NCBI GenBank assembly: GCA_030068075.1
Contig: CM057843.1
Location: forward strand, 13,162,001 to 13,226,000
Direction: 5' to 3'
DNA from: Paguma larvata
Lineage: Eukaryota; Chordata; Mammalia; Carnivora; Viverridae
DNA length: 64,000 nt
The notes beneath the pieces were generated by a model that did no database searches, was not told the origin of the DNA, and saw only the letters and a list, made by a program, of their open reading frames with translations. Shown piece after piece: positions 23,901 through 37,500 of the stretch (position 1 is the first letter of the stretch; every line of letters begins with the position of its first letter). The position numbers and the translations under genes are program-made.

Positions 23901-26900
23901 GACTAGAGACAGAAAGCCCAGAAATGAGGGACCGCTCACTGGGGACCTGATAGATAAAGCTTCCAGAGTCATAGAATCTGCAGGAGGGAAGGCCGCCCCC
24001 AAGGGCACTGGCCACCTCAGAACGCTGGGCTTCCAGATCCCTCCCAACTCCAGGCAGTGGAGGTTTGACCTCACTGCGAGGCAGAAGCTTCTGGAGCCTG
24101 GCCCTGACCGTGAGGAAATGAAGGACACAGCAGCTGGCACAGCCACCTTTGCACATCCGTGGCTGTGGTGTTTTGCTCACTTAGCCTTCTCCCAGCCTCA
24201 GCCCGGTACAGTGCCTGAAATTCCGCTGCCGGAATGCGCAACCCGTCAAGCTATGAGAGGGCCCGAGGTGCGGACACGGAGGCCAGGCAGCCACACACCC
24301 GGCCCCATGGGAGCGGGGCTCCAGGCTCCGGGGAGCAGGGAGAAGGGCTGGGAGGAGGCATGGAAACTGAGACCAGCGTGTGCCCCGCAGACCTACATCG
24401 GCAGCATCCTGGTGTCGGTGAACCCGTACCGCATGTTTGGAATCTATGGGCAGGAGCAGGTGCAGCAGTACAGCGGGCGGGCCCTAGGAGAAAATCCCCC
24501 GTGAGTGTCTCTGGGGACGGGGAGGGGGCTGTCCTGGGGTCTCCCGAGCCAAGGGCAGGGCCAGCTGGTGGCGGGTAGCCCACCTGCTCGGCCCAGTGGT
24601 CTCTCCCCGAATTTCCGTGGCCGTGACTGGAGTGGGGGCAGGGAGCATCTCCCCAGGGTGGAGGGTGGAGCGGAACTGGCTGCCGGGGTGGACAGAGCTA
24701 TTCCCCTACCTGAGGGGTTTGAGAGGCAGGGTCCTGTCCCAGCGAAACCTGTGGCCTGTCCCTCCAGGCACCTCTTTGCAATTGCAAACCTTGCCTTCGC
24801 CAAAATGCTTGATGCCAAACAGAACCAGTGCATAATTATCAGGTGAGCAGCGGGTCAGGCTGGGGGCCTCTGTGTGCAGGGAGGGGGTGGGAGGGGCGGA
24901 CGTATGGGAAAAATCACTCGACTTTTCTGGGCCAGCGAGCCCACGTCCTCTTGTGTCACAGGCATCAAAGAAGGGTAGGGGTAGGGGGACCCCAGAACAG
25001 GCAGCGAACTGGTTGACTCTCACTCTGCTCCTTTGCCTGGTCAGCGGAGAGAGTGGTTCTGGAAAAACCGAGGCCACGAAGTTGATTCTGCGCTATCTGG
25101 CCGCCATGAACCAGAAACGAGGCGTCATGCAGCAGGTGAGTCTGGCCGTCGCGTGGTCCGTCTGCCTCCCCAGGACCCCCGAGATCAGTGGTCCCCAAGA
25201 GACAGGGCTCCTTGGCCCCACTTGGAGGACGGGGAGGCTGAGGCCAGGGTTGCCCTGGGAGGGCTCCTCAGACTCTGGATCTCTCAGCCTCACCCCTGTC
25301 CGCCATGGCCGTGCCTGCAGGGAGCTCCCTCCCGCCTGGGCTCCAGAGCAGCTCTGTTCCAGCCCCGCTGGGCCTGGCCAGAGTGGAATTCCCATGGGCA
25401 AGGGGAGTCGCTCCGTTTCTCGTGCCCGGCCTCACCTCCCTGGGGGTGCGAGAGAAAGGACAGGCCTTGTCGGGGGGGGGGAGTGCAGTAGATGCTGGGG
25501 AGCTGAGGACACAGGACCAGGGTAAGTACAGGACTGAGCATCGTGGAGAGCTCTAGGTCCTCCCAACCTGAGAATGTTAGACCCTCAGTAAAGCTTCCCT
25601 GAGGACATCGTGTGCGCCAGGCCTGGGCCAGGTGGTGGGGAGGCAGGCAGCAGCCATGCAGACAAGTGATCCCGCCCTCGTGAGAATTTTGTTGTAGTAG
25701 AACAGAAGAGAAAAAATACACAAGTAAATTGTGTTTCTGTGAAAGATGGGAATTTATGGAGACAAAAAAGCAGAGAGGAAGATGGGGAGCGTGGGGGGTT
25801 GTAACTTGAAGCGTAGTGGTCCGGGTAGACTCCCCTGAGAAGCAATGGAAGTGGGCCCTAAAGACACCTGGGGGAAGAGCAAACAGGTAGTAGGAAGAGC
25901 AAGTGCAAAGGCCCTGGGGTGCAAGGAGGTCTGGTGTGCTCAGGGGGTGGCAGTGTGGCATCACGGTGTCCAGGCCAGGGAGGACAGTGGCTTGGGCCAG
26001 GGAAGTGGTGATGGAGGTGGTGGACAGAGTTAAACTGGCTTCAGTTTAAAGATCAGCCGGTGACTCGCTGAAGGGCCAGATTGGGCTGTGAGAGCGGGTC
26101 GGCCCAAGGGCAACCCCAGGCATTTGGACTGAGCCATAGGCAACGTGGAGGTGCCGTCGGCTACGTGGGCAGGGCTGTGGAGAAAAGACACAGGTACTCC
26201 GAGGTGTCTGCTGGGCGTCCATACAGAGATGGGGGGAAGGTGGTGGATGCACCATGAGCTTGGGGCTCAGGGAAAGTGAGGCCGGAGGCAAAGGCCCACC
26301 AACTCAGACTCCAGAACCTGACTCTCCGACTCCCTGCCCCAGACTATGACGATTTGCAAGTGGCCACAGTGTCCCCGGCCAATGGCGGTCTCAGCAGGGG
26401 ATCCAGGGGTGCCAGGTGGGGGCCGCGTGGCCGTCCGTGGGAATCGGGCCAGCCCAGACTTAGTAGTCAGAGGGGTCACTTCCCTCAGTCCCCTCTGACG
26501 CCTGCCTTGGCCGACCGGCCCCTCCTATCCCAGCCTGGGCCTCGGGGGCCCTCCCTTTGGTTCAGCCAGGGTTTTCAAGATCTCTCAAGTTCAGACTTCT
26601 GGAAGACTGGCGAGGTAGCAGGGAGGTGGTTGCGTTGGGCACTTTCTATGTGCTGGGGGCTTTAGCTGTATTGTCACACGAGAGCCTCACGGCAGCCCTG
26701 GGAGGCGGGTACGTTTGTGTCCTTTTATGGATGGGGAGACTGGGGTCCGGGAGGGGAGAGGACTTACCCTGTGTCCCCGGGTGAGAGGGCAGAGGAGCTG
26801 GGATCCGAAGCCCGAGGCAGAGAGCTGCCTCAGCAGGGGTCAGGGCTGTGGGACAAGGGTGGCTCTGGAAGTTTCCGTGCCAGGCGTTCTGTAGATGTGA

Positions 26901-29900
26901 GGACGGGCCTGCCAGCTGGGATGGTCATGGCCTCCTTTCCCGGCCGCCGCTCTGCCCCGCTCGTGTGATCCGACAGTCCTAACCCAGGGTCGGTTTCAGG
27001 CACACTCTTAACCCATCCAGGGTTTTAAATTTTTTTTTTTAACGTTTATTTATTTTTGAGAGACATAGAGACAGAGCGCGAGCAGGGAGGGGCAGAGAAA
27101 GAGGGAGACACAGAAACCGAAGCAGGCTCCAGGCTCTGATGAGCCATCAGCACAGAGCCCGACGTGGGGCTCAGATCCCACAGACGTGAGATCATGACCT
27201 GAGCTGAAGTCGGCCGCTTAACCAACTGAGCCCCCCAGGCGCCCCCCATCCAGGATATTAAACGACGTCTCTTGCTTTGGCTCCACCTCACCCATCGCCA
27301 GCCTCTCTCTCGTCAGTCAGCCAGACAGTGGCGCGGTGTACCACCAAACCTCCCAACATGCCAGGAAGAGCCTCAGGGTTCCCGCTTGTTGGACTAGTGT
27401 CAGGCCATGTGTCCTCACCGGAGCCGGTTGTGTCTCGATTGGCCGAGGCCCTGGCCCCGGGCTCTACGTCTGGGCCAGGAACGTGAGCAGTGCTCCCGGA
27501 GGCGGGGGAGAGTGGCTGGGCGCTGTCCAGCCCAAACCACGGGAACAGAGGACAAGCTGACCCACACTCAGGCCCGGGTGGATCCCAACTTACTGAACCA
27601 CCCCCGGCCAGTTCCCCCTCTCGTCCGGGCCTCATTCTGCTCCTTCGTACAGTGGACGTGGTATTTCTGGCCTGAATGAGACTAGGAGAGGGAACAGATG
27701 GGGGGAGCTGGCGCCTGACCCAAAGTAACAGTTCTGCAGAGGCTGGGCCTTCCCTGCCTCTTTCCTGAGAGTCTAGCCCGAGGAAACGGCGCAGCCAGAA
27801 GACGCTGTGTACACAGTACACGCGTGCTTGTTGCGGTGCTGTGATCTCACTCGTGTAGACTCTGGAGTCCCCGGGAACCTTACCTCGCCCTTCCAAGTCT
27901 GTTTCCTGATCTGTAAAACGGGTGGTATCCACACCTACCTCGTAGGATGTTGACACCCGTGTAATCAGGGCAAAGAATCTGGCACATGGTAGGTGCTTAA
28001 TAAGTAGGAGCGGTGATTGGAGGTCAGTGAGTTCGAGCCCCGTGTCAGACCGTTTGCTGACAGCTCAGAGCCTGGAGCCTCCCTCGCTCTCTGCCCCTCC
28101 CCTGCTCGCACTCTGTCTCTCTCTGTCTCTCAAAAAGAAGTAAACGTTAAAAAGAGTTTAAAAAAAAAAAAAAAAAGAAGCGAGGGGACTCCCCAGTGGC
28201 GCTGAGGGCTACAGAGGGAGCGAGCTCTGGTCCAGAGGCCGGCTGGGGCCTGGGTGCCGAGGGGCCGGTCAGCAGGGCCGACGTGCTGTGCAGAGACAGG
28301 GAGGGGAGAGATGAGGCCAGCCAGGGGCCGGACTGTGCAGGGCCTGCGGTCAAGGCAGAGGCTTGGCTTTGAGCCCGAGGTGGCCATGGGCATGGGGATG
28401 GGGTTACGAGGACATCCCAGAGCCTTGTGGCAGGTGGGCCCAGCAGACCCCCGCACCCTGGGGCCACACTGCAGTCCCCAGGCCCGGACAGCTGGGCTCC
28501 CGGAGATTTATGGGTTTGCCCGCCCCGGAAGTCCAAAGGGGTCTGAGGCCCCTGGTGACCTGGAGGGAGGGGGGTCAGTCCTGCAGGTGACCTGCTTCTG
28601 TTCTTGTCCCTCTTGTTCTTGTTCTGTTCTTGTCCCTCTCTCCTCCCCCTGCCCCCATCCTGGGCACTCCTGAAGATAAAGGTACTTGGAGTGTGCGTGT
28701 GTGCCCACGCTCGTGTGTGCTGGCAGGAAGTGTGGGAAGAGGCACCCAAAGGCCTGTCCTGGCTGGGGGCTGCGGTGGGAGGGGTGGGGGCTGGGAGAGG
28801 GTAGCCACGGCCTGAGTGTGGGGGTCGGCAGCATGAGGTAGGCTTTGGGGGCACTGGGGAGACCCCGGGGAGACCCCGGGGAGACCCCCTGCGGGCTACA
28901 CGAGGGGCCCTTGGGGAGGTCCGTGTCTGGGAAGACCTGGGGGTGGCCCTAGCTGTGCTCCCTACTCTAGGCCCCCAGAACAATTCCCACATCTTCTGGG
29001 GTCCAGATCCTGGAGGCGACGCCCCTCCTGGAGTCCTTCGGTAACGCCAAAACCGTCAGGAACGACAACTCCAGCCGCTTCGGGAAGTTCGTGGAGGTCT
29101 TTCTGGAAGGGTGAGTGGGCCGGCGGGGGGACCCCCAGAGGCCTCGCGGGGCCTTCCGTGTGGGCCCCTGGGAGTCCACAGCAGCCACTCCAGCCACCCG
29201 CCTACCTCGCACGAGCTAACTGTGCTCCCCCACTCCAGGGGCGTGATTTCTGGTGCCATAACCTCCCAGTACCTGCTCGAGAAATCCAGGATTGTGTTTC
29301 AGGTGGGCCAGCCCCTTCCGGACCCTCGCGTGTTGGGACGGGCTGGGGGCATGCAGATACTCAGAGCCTGGCACCTGGCAGGGCCAGGTAAATGTCGAAT
29401 TAATGAACAAAGACGGTGTTTGTGTGAGCATGTGACCTACCCCCCTCCCCCACCCCCTACAGCCACATTGACTCTTTCTTCTCCCTGAAGCACACCAGCC
29501 ATTATCCTGCCTCAGGACCTTTGCACCTCCAATTTCTTCTATCTGAGCACTCTTCCCCCAGACACCTACGTGACCAAGCCCCTCATCTCCTCCAAGTCCT
29601 CCCGGAAATGTCATCTGCTCAGAGGAGCTACCCCATTTAGAATGAAGCCCCTCCCCACCCCACTGGAACCCCACCCCCACCCCCTTCCCTACTTTATTTC
29701 TCTCCAGAGCACTTGTCTCCATCTGACATGTTTTAACCGGTGCTCTGCTGAGTGTCTGTCTCCCCAGCTAGCAGGTGGGCTCCATGAGGTTGGGACTTCT
29801 GTCTCCCTTGTTCCCTGTTGGGTCTCAACAGCCTGCAACAGGACCTGGAATACAGTTGTCACTCAGCCACCCTGGCTGAGTACACCGTCAGGAGGCCCCG

Positions 29901-31481
29901 TGTGTGCACATCGGGGCTGCGGACACAGCATATGCAGGCGTGTGTGCCCAGCGTGCACAAGCGACTAAAGGCTGTGTTTCTCCTATTTCTCCAAACGGAG
30001 TTAAATCCTGACCGGAGCCCCCCGCCTACCACCATTCCAGTTCCGCGCCCTCCCCTGCCCCCCCCCCCCCCAGTGCCAGGCTGGGAGCTCACTCAGCACA
30101 GAGGGGCCCGCTCTAACCTGCGGGCCCTGGTGTGTTTGTCTTGGTGGGCACACCTGGCGTCGTTTGTGTGGCTGGTGGTCACCTAGGTGGCGGCTCCCTT
30201 CTCTGCACCCACCTCCCCACCCTGCAGGCCAAAAACGAAAGGAACTACCACATCTTCTACGAGCTGCTGGCCGGGCTGCCAGCCCAGCTCCGGCAGGCTT
30301 TCAGCCTGCAAGAGGCTGAGACCTACTACTACCTGAACCAGGTGAGCACCGGCAGGCGTACCCCAGCCCCATCACCCAGGGCGGCCTGAGAGAACCAACT
30401 CATGGCGTCCTGGCAGCCAGCCAGCGAAGGCGTGGGGCTTGGGGGCATGCGTTCGGATTTAAAGTGTCTCCTCACGGCAAGGGCGACAGGCATCTTTCGG
30501 GTCCAAAGTGGGGGTAGGGGAGGCCTACCTGACTCTTCATTTCTCTATAGCCTAGGACAGAACTAAGCAGCCTGGAGCTACTGCGCTGCCCCCTTTGGGC
30601 CTCAGTTTCCTCATCTGTAAAATGGAGACAGATAATACCACTGTTCAGGGAGGCGGTGAGGGTTAGACGAGGAAGCCTACCTAAAGCGCTTCGCTCGCGG
30701 CCTGGCACACAGCACCTGCTCGGAGCCGCCGGCCCATGGGAATGGGTCAGAGCCGGGGTGCCCGCCTGGGGCCGCACTGCCAGCGAGCCAGGGCAGGGGC
30801 CCGGAGCACCCCCGGCCCCCACCTAGGTTCGCCGACCCCCGGCCCCTGTCCTCGCCCAGGGTGGGAACTGTGAGATCTCAGGGAAGAGCGACGCGGACGA
30901 CTTCCGCCGGCTCCTGGCCGCCATGGAGGTGCTGGGCTTCAGCGGCGAGGACCAGGACAGCATCTTCCGCATCCTGGCGTCCATCCTGCACCTGGGCAAC
31001 GTCTACTTTGAGAAGTACGAGGTGAGAGAGCCCGCAGCCCGCCACGGGGCCCCGGCCCCCGCAGGACGCGGGTCATCTTCTCAGAGGCTCGCGGGCCCCG
31101 GCTTTCAGGTTCCGCCACGCTCATACCCTGTGTTCCCTCTCCCGCCCCGCCCCCACCCCGCCACTGGGGTTGCTCACCTCCTTATTGACGTATGAGAGCT
31201 CTTTATATATGTGGAGGAAATCAACCCTTTGCCCCAGACAGGACTTGCAAGTACGTTTGTTGGCTTATCGTGTATATGTTCATTTGTATCCAGGGTGTTT
31301 GACGTTTTGCTTGGTGGTTGGTTTGGTTTTTGCCATGTAGATTTTTAGAATTATTTTCATTTTATGTTTCAATCTTTTCTTGTATAAATTTTAGACTTTT
31401 TTTTAATCTCTTTTAGAGAGACTCATCTCTCTAAAATTATAAGTTTTCTCCCATAATTTTTTCAAACCCTTTTATGGTGGT

Positions 31482-31513
<32 letters not shown>

Positions 31514-34500
31514 TGTGTGTTAATATTTAATCTTTGGCTCATCAGGAAATTTATCCCAGTAAGGTGTGAGGTAGGAATCCAATTCCTTTTTTCCTTATAC
31601 GCTTCCTTAGTTTTGCTAATCCTATAATTTGAGAAATATCTACTCACCGCATACTAAGTTCTTATGTACATTTATGGCTAATTCTGATATTCTGTTGTGC
31701 TTTGTTAACCATTGTATTATGTGTCTATTATCAGACTGTTTTAATTATCGTAGCTTTATAGTGTTTGACTATCTCATAGGGCCCCCTTCACTCCTATTTC
31801 AGAATTTTCATGGTTATTCTAGCCTGCTTATGTTTTTTATTTTAATTTTATTTATTTTTTATTTTTTTAAATGTTTTATTTATTTTTGAGAGAGAGACAG
31901 AGTACAAGTGGGGGAGGGGCAGAAAGAGAGGGAGACACAGAATCCAAAGCAGGCTCCAGGCTCTGAGCTGTCAGCACAGAGCCCGACGTGGGGCTCAAAC
32001 TTGTGAACTGAGATCATGACCTGAGCCAAAGCTGGATGCTTAACTGAGCCACCCAGGAGCCCCTTACTTTTATTTTTTATTATTTTTAGAGAGAGAGACA
32101 CAGAGAGAGAGAGAGAGTGGGAGTGGGAGAAGGAGAGGGAGAGGCGCAGAGAGCAAGGAGAGAGAGAATCCTAAGCCCCAACTCGGGGCTCAAATTCACA
32201 AACTGTGAGATCATGACCTGAGCTGAAACCGAGTTGGACACTTAACCAACGGAGCCACCCAGGCATCCCTACCTTGCTTATATTTTTCATATAAATTTTA
32301 AACCCAGTTACCCAGTTTAAAACGCAGTCCTGTCGGTATTCCGCGTAGACAGACGCGCAGGAGACGGCCTCAGTGGTGAGCGCCCGGGAGATCCAGGCCG
32401 TGGCGGAGCTGCTGCAGATCTCCCCGGAGGGCCTGCAGAAGGCCATCACCTTCAAAGTGACCGTGAGTCCCTGGGCACCCGGGTCTGCCAAGCTTTCTCT
32501 AAGCAGTGCTTAGACGACATGGGCTTCTCCCTCTGTTTGGATTGTTCTTCCCTTTTCCACACCAACTCGTCCGTCCTTCAAGGCCTGATGCAGGCATCCC
32601 GTACCTCCAGGGGGCCACCCCTGACCCCTGTCTGAGTCATTACCTCCCCCAGGCTCCCACAGCCTCCGGCCCTTTGTCCCTTCCCAAGGCTGACCTCACT
32701 GTGTCTGTCTGCTCACGCCTGTGTCTCCCCACTTACACCAGCAGCCCCGCCCCTGCCAGCGTAGCCAGGCAGGAGGGGGGATGAGGGTGTCCTGTTCTGC
32801 CCCTGGCTGACTGTGTGCCCGAGGCCAGTCAGATCATCATTCCTGCTCCCTTCCCCACGTCCCCCCCTCCAATCCTCCGGGGGCTTCCTGGAGGCGGTGG
32901 CCAGCCTGCTGTCATTCAGGGGCCTCATCCCTCCCCAGGAGACCATGCGAGAGAAGATCTTCACCCCCCTGACCGTGGAGAGTGCCGTGGATGCCAGGTG
33001 AGCCCTGCTCTGCCCGCCTGCGCCCCCAGACCCCTGGCCCCCCCGCACTAGGCCCACCTGCCCCACACCATCTCTGCAGAGACGCCATCGCCAAGGTGCT
33101 GTACGCACTGCTCTTCGGCTGGCTCATCGCCCGGGTCAACGCGCTGGTGTCCCCACGGCAGGACATGCTGTCCATTGCCATCCTGGACATCTACGGCTTT
33201 GAGGTAGGGCTGCCCGGGTGGGTGAGGGACGGGGGACACGGAGCCTCAGGTCTCACGTCTCTGCCTCTAGCCCACACCGTCCTTTGTCCCTGAACTCCTG
33301 CCATCTCCTTCACTCACCCGCAAGCACTTCCTGAGGCAGAGGAAGGCGGGGAGGGCGCTGGGCCCCCGGTCGGGGGTGGTGGGGCCCTGGGGAGGGGCCA
33401 CGCGGGCTGCTGGCCACGGGGGCGCAGGCCCAGACTCCCCACCCGCCTGCAGGACCTGAGCTTCAACAGCTTCGAGCAGCTGTGCATCAACTACGCGAAC
33501 GAGAACCTTCAGTACCTGTTCAACAAGATCATCTTCCAGGAGGAGCAGGTGGGCAGGGCCTCCTCGGAGCCCGACGGGACAGGCCGCTCCTCGAGGGCAA
33601 ATCGGAGGGTGTCAGATGGAACGGAGGGAAAGGCGTTCTAAGCCGAGGGCCGGCACACGTGATGGCCCGTGCTCTGGAGGGGAAGACGCTGGGCGCTGAG
33701 CCCAGAGAAGAGCCCTCCTGGGGGATCCCTCTCAGGCTGTAAGGGGCTGGCCCACACGGAGGGAGGGTCAGGGCTCGACAGTTCATGTTGCCCTCCCAGG
33801 GCGGGGGCTTCCCGTGCAAGCAGAGGTGCCCCTGGTCAGGCCCCTGCGGGTGGCTCCAGCCCGGGAGGCGGGTGGATGGGACCTGGGCGGGGCCAGGAGG
33901 CGGAGCCCTTGACCCCCCGTGGGAGGGGCATGAATGGGACCTGGGCGGGGCCACGAGGCCGAGCCCCTGACCCCCGTGGGAGGGGGGGGGGTGGATGGGA
34001 CCTGGGCGGGGCCAGGAGGCCGAGCCCCTGACCCCCGTGAGAGGGGGGGTGGATGGGACCTGGGCGGGGCCAGGAGGCCGAGCCCCTGACGCCTGTGGGA
34101 GGGGCGTGGATGGGACCTGGGCGGGGCCAGGAGGCGGAGCCCCTGGCCCCTGTGGGAGGGGCGTGGATGAGACCTGGGCGGGGCCAGGAGGCTGAGCCCC
34201 TGACGCCCGTGGGAGGGGGGGTGGATGGGACCTGGGCGGGGCCAGGAGGCGGAGCCCCTGACCCCCGTGGGAGGGGCGTGGATGGGACCTGGGCAGGGCC
34301 AGTAGGCGGAGCCCTGACCCCCGTGGGAGGGGCGGTGGATGGGACCTGGGCGGGGCCAGGGGGCCAGCCCCTTGACGCCTGTGGGAGGGGCGTGCATGGG
34401 ACCTGGGCGGGGCCAGGAGGCGGAGCCCCTGACCTCCGTGGGAGGGGCGTGCATGGGACCTGGGCGGGGCCAGGGGGCCAGCCCCTTGACGTCTGTGGGA

Positions 34501-37500
34501 GGGGCGTGCATGGGACCTAGGCGGGGCCAGGAGGTCGAGCCCCTGACCCCCGTGGGCGGTGGGGGGGTGGATGGGACCTGGGCGGGGCCAGGAGGCCGAG
34601 CCCCTGACCACCGTGGGAAGTGGGGGTGCATGGGACCTGGGCGGGGCCAGGTGCCGAGCCCCTGACGCCCTCTTGCCCACAGGAGGAGTACATCCGGGAG
34701 CAGATCGACTGGCGGGAGATCACGTTTGCTGACAACCAGCCGTGCATCAATCTCATCTCACTGAAGCCCTACGGCATCCTCCGCATCCTCGATGACCAGT
34801 GCTGCTTTCCCCAGGTGAGCCGCGGGCGCCGTGTGAGCCCGCTCAGGTCGCTCGACATCTCTGGGCCCCGCGGCCTCGTCACACCGAGTCCTGTGTTCTG
34901 TGCTCTGGCCTGGGGACGGGAGATCAGGACATCCAGCCTGCCATTCACAACCTGGGAGGTGATTGAGGCTGGAGAGGGGGCTGCGGGCGTCCAGAGGAGG
35001 GCACCAGCCTGGGAAGTCATAGAAGCCTTCCTGGAGGAGGCGAGCTTGAGGTTGGACCTCAAACTCTGGATGACACAAGGGTAGGGTGGGCGCTCTGGGC
35101 AGCGGGGCTAAAGAGTACCAAAAAGGCTGGGCTGGAGGGTGAGGCAGTTGGGAGGAGCTAATGGGACACTCCTGTCTGGGAGGGGGGGTCTACTTAAGCA
35201 TCCCCGCCCAGGGCAATGGGCAGCCAGAGAAGCTGTGACTTGCTCCTACCCAGTGCTCGCTGGGAACCAGTCAGGGCTGGAGAACTTGTCACTAGCCCAG
35301 GTCCCCTGCCCACCCGTTGACACCCTCCCGCCCCCAGGCCACAGACCACACATTTCTGCAGAAGTGCCATTACCACCACGGCGCCAACCCACTCTACTCC
35401 AAACCCAAGATGCCACTGCCTGAGTTCACCATCAAGCACTACGCAGGCAAAGTCACCTATCAGGTGAGACCCGGGACACCCCGCACGGCCCCCAGTGCCG
35501 CAGTTCCCCGCGGTTGGAGACGAAAGCACACCGTGGGCTATGAACGCTCCCACCTGGTTGTAGTTCTGGCCCTGCTCATCCTCCGCTGTGTGACTCTGGG
35601 CAAATTGCTTTACCTCTCTGAGCCCATCTCTTATCTGGAAGATGGGGGTAAGATAGTACCCATCTCACTGGTGAGTGTGGAAGCCTGGGGCTGGGGGTGG
35701 GCGATAAGGAGTAACTGTTACAGCAGTGATGTGGTCACTCTCAGTGGTCTGCGTTATCTCAGATGCATTCCAGCTTTTGTCCCCACCCGGGCCTCATTTT
35801 CCTCATCTGTAGGACAGACACAGGACAGTGTCCTCCACTGAGGTGGGGGCCAAGACCCACACTGGTCACGTGAAGCTTTGGCTAGGGCTCCCCTCCCCGG
35901 AGGATGGGAAGGGTGGCAGGGGCAGAAGGGGAGGGGACCATAGCAGGGGGAAGAGTCCGGCACCTCCTAGGACAGATAGGGAGATGGAGGCCTGGAGGGG
36001 CAGGCCCAGGGTCCCCCAGGGGCTGTAACCCTGTGACCCGCAGGAGGGAGGAATGGAGGGGGAGGGGAGCAGACAGGCTGACACACGTGGGGGTAGGCTG
36101 TCCACTCACCTGCCAACGGGTCCAGCCCAAGCTGCCCCAATGCCCCCCCCCCCACAGGTGCACAAGTTCCTAGACAAGAACCACGACCAAGTGCGGCAGG
36201 ATGTGCTGGACCTCTTTGTGCGAAGCCGGACACGGGTGAGCAAGCCTCACGCTTCTCCCCCACCCCCGCCACTCTGGCCCCGCCCCAGGGCACCTGGCCC
36301 CACCGGCAAGCGCCTCTCTCAGTCCAGGAACCGGGGATGTCCCCTAGCGCGGGTCTTGGCTCTGACTCATCCTGGCCCCGGCCAGGCTCTGAACCTGACC
36401 CCAGCCCTAACCCAGAGTCTTGCCTTGCTCTCTGTTTTCTCCCGTTCCTGGTCCTGTGTCCCCTGAAGGTCCATGCCCCGGCTGGCCCCACTGGATTGCC
36501 CTCTCTGTCCTCTGGCCCATCCTGGCCCTGCCCACCTAGCTGTGCCCTGCCTTATCCCATCGCCGAGCGGTTCTCCCAAATGGCCCCACCCCACTCTCTG
36601 CACCTCCACCTTCTCCTCTGTCAAATGGGCACCGTCGTCCTGAGGTCACTGCCAGAGTTCATGACCATGTGTGTAACAGGTCATGTTACACCTCGGGTGC
36701 ACAGTCAGTGCCCGTGTGTTCCCCAGACTGAGGAAAAAAGCAGCCCAACCACGGGACAGGCCCCTTGGGAGGCACAGATCACCCTGACTCGGGAGGCGTG
36801 TGATCCGGGCGGGCACAGCCCTGCAGAGAGGGCAGGAGCCCAGCGGGTTAGTTTTCGGATCCCTCCGGTTTGGAGATTTGACTCCTTTTGTTCTTAACTC
36901 CTTTCGCCCGCCCCCCTCAACCTCTGTTTCCTCGATTCTGTCTCGGCCCGCGCCTCTCCCCGTTGCCCTGTCTCTCGGTGCCTCGACCGCCGTCCCGGCC
37001 TGCCAACCGCCCCCGCCCAGGTGGTGGCACACCTCTTCTCCAGCCACGCGCCACAGGCTGCCCCTCAGCGCCTGGGCAAGAGCAGCTCCGTCACCCGGCT
37101 CCACAAGGCACACACAGTGGCCGCCAAGTTCCAACAGTCGCTCCTGGATCTGGTGGAAAAGATGGAGAGGTGAGCGTGGCGGGTGGGTGGGCACCCAGCC
37201 TCACCCCTGACCCACTCTGTGACCCTCCGGGGTAAGCACCTGCCTTCTCTGGGACCTCATGCTACCCTCCTCCCGCCCCTGTCCAGGTGTAACCCCTTGT
37301 TCGTACGTTGCCTGAAGCCCAACCACAAGAAGGTATGTGATGGCGGAGGTCCCTGGGAGAGCCAACTCGTCTTCCCCATGCTGTGTGACCTTGGGCAAGT
37401 GGCTGTGCCTCTCTGGACCTCCATCTGCCCAGCCCACTGTGGGGACTGTTTGTCACTGATAGTGCCATTTGCACATGGGTGGGCCAGTGTGCCAACTCCT

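Larger units (their letters stand above)
25136..28675 (+). other. MYO15A: MYO15A intron 7 (3.5 kb)
   Basis: Contains old repeats (about 25580-26150, which includes 'GTGCAAAGGCCCTGGGGTG'), MIR-like pieces (26640-26790, 27890-28010), a full reverse SINE (27022-27244) and a forward SINE fragment with an A-tail (28022-28176). It ends in a long pyrimidine tract (about 28605-28670) before microexon 8. Confidence 0.75.

Noticed and set aside
28147..28992. 281-codon minus-strand frame in MYO15A introns 7-8
   Set aside because: Low-complexity Pro/Ser/Thr reading of CT/GA-rich DNA starting in a SINE A-tail; no homology seen.
33876..34665. CRISPR-like regular spacing
   Set aside because: There are no unique spacers; the whole unit repeats. 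This is a eukaryotic intronic minisatellite.
33529..34680. 383- and 282-codon minus-strand frames and several plus-strand frames with repeating peptides
   Set aside because: They are produced by the 57-bp minisatellite, whose period is a multiple of three; not a gene.
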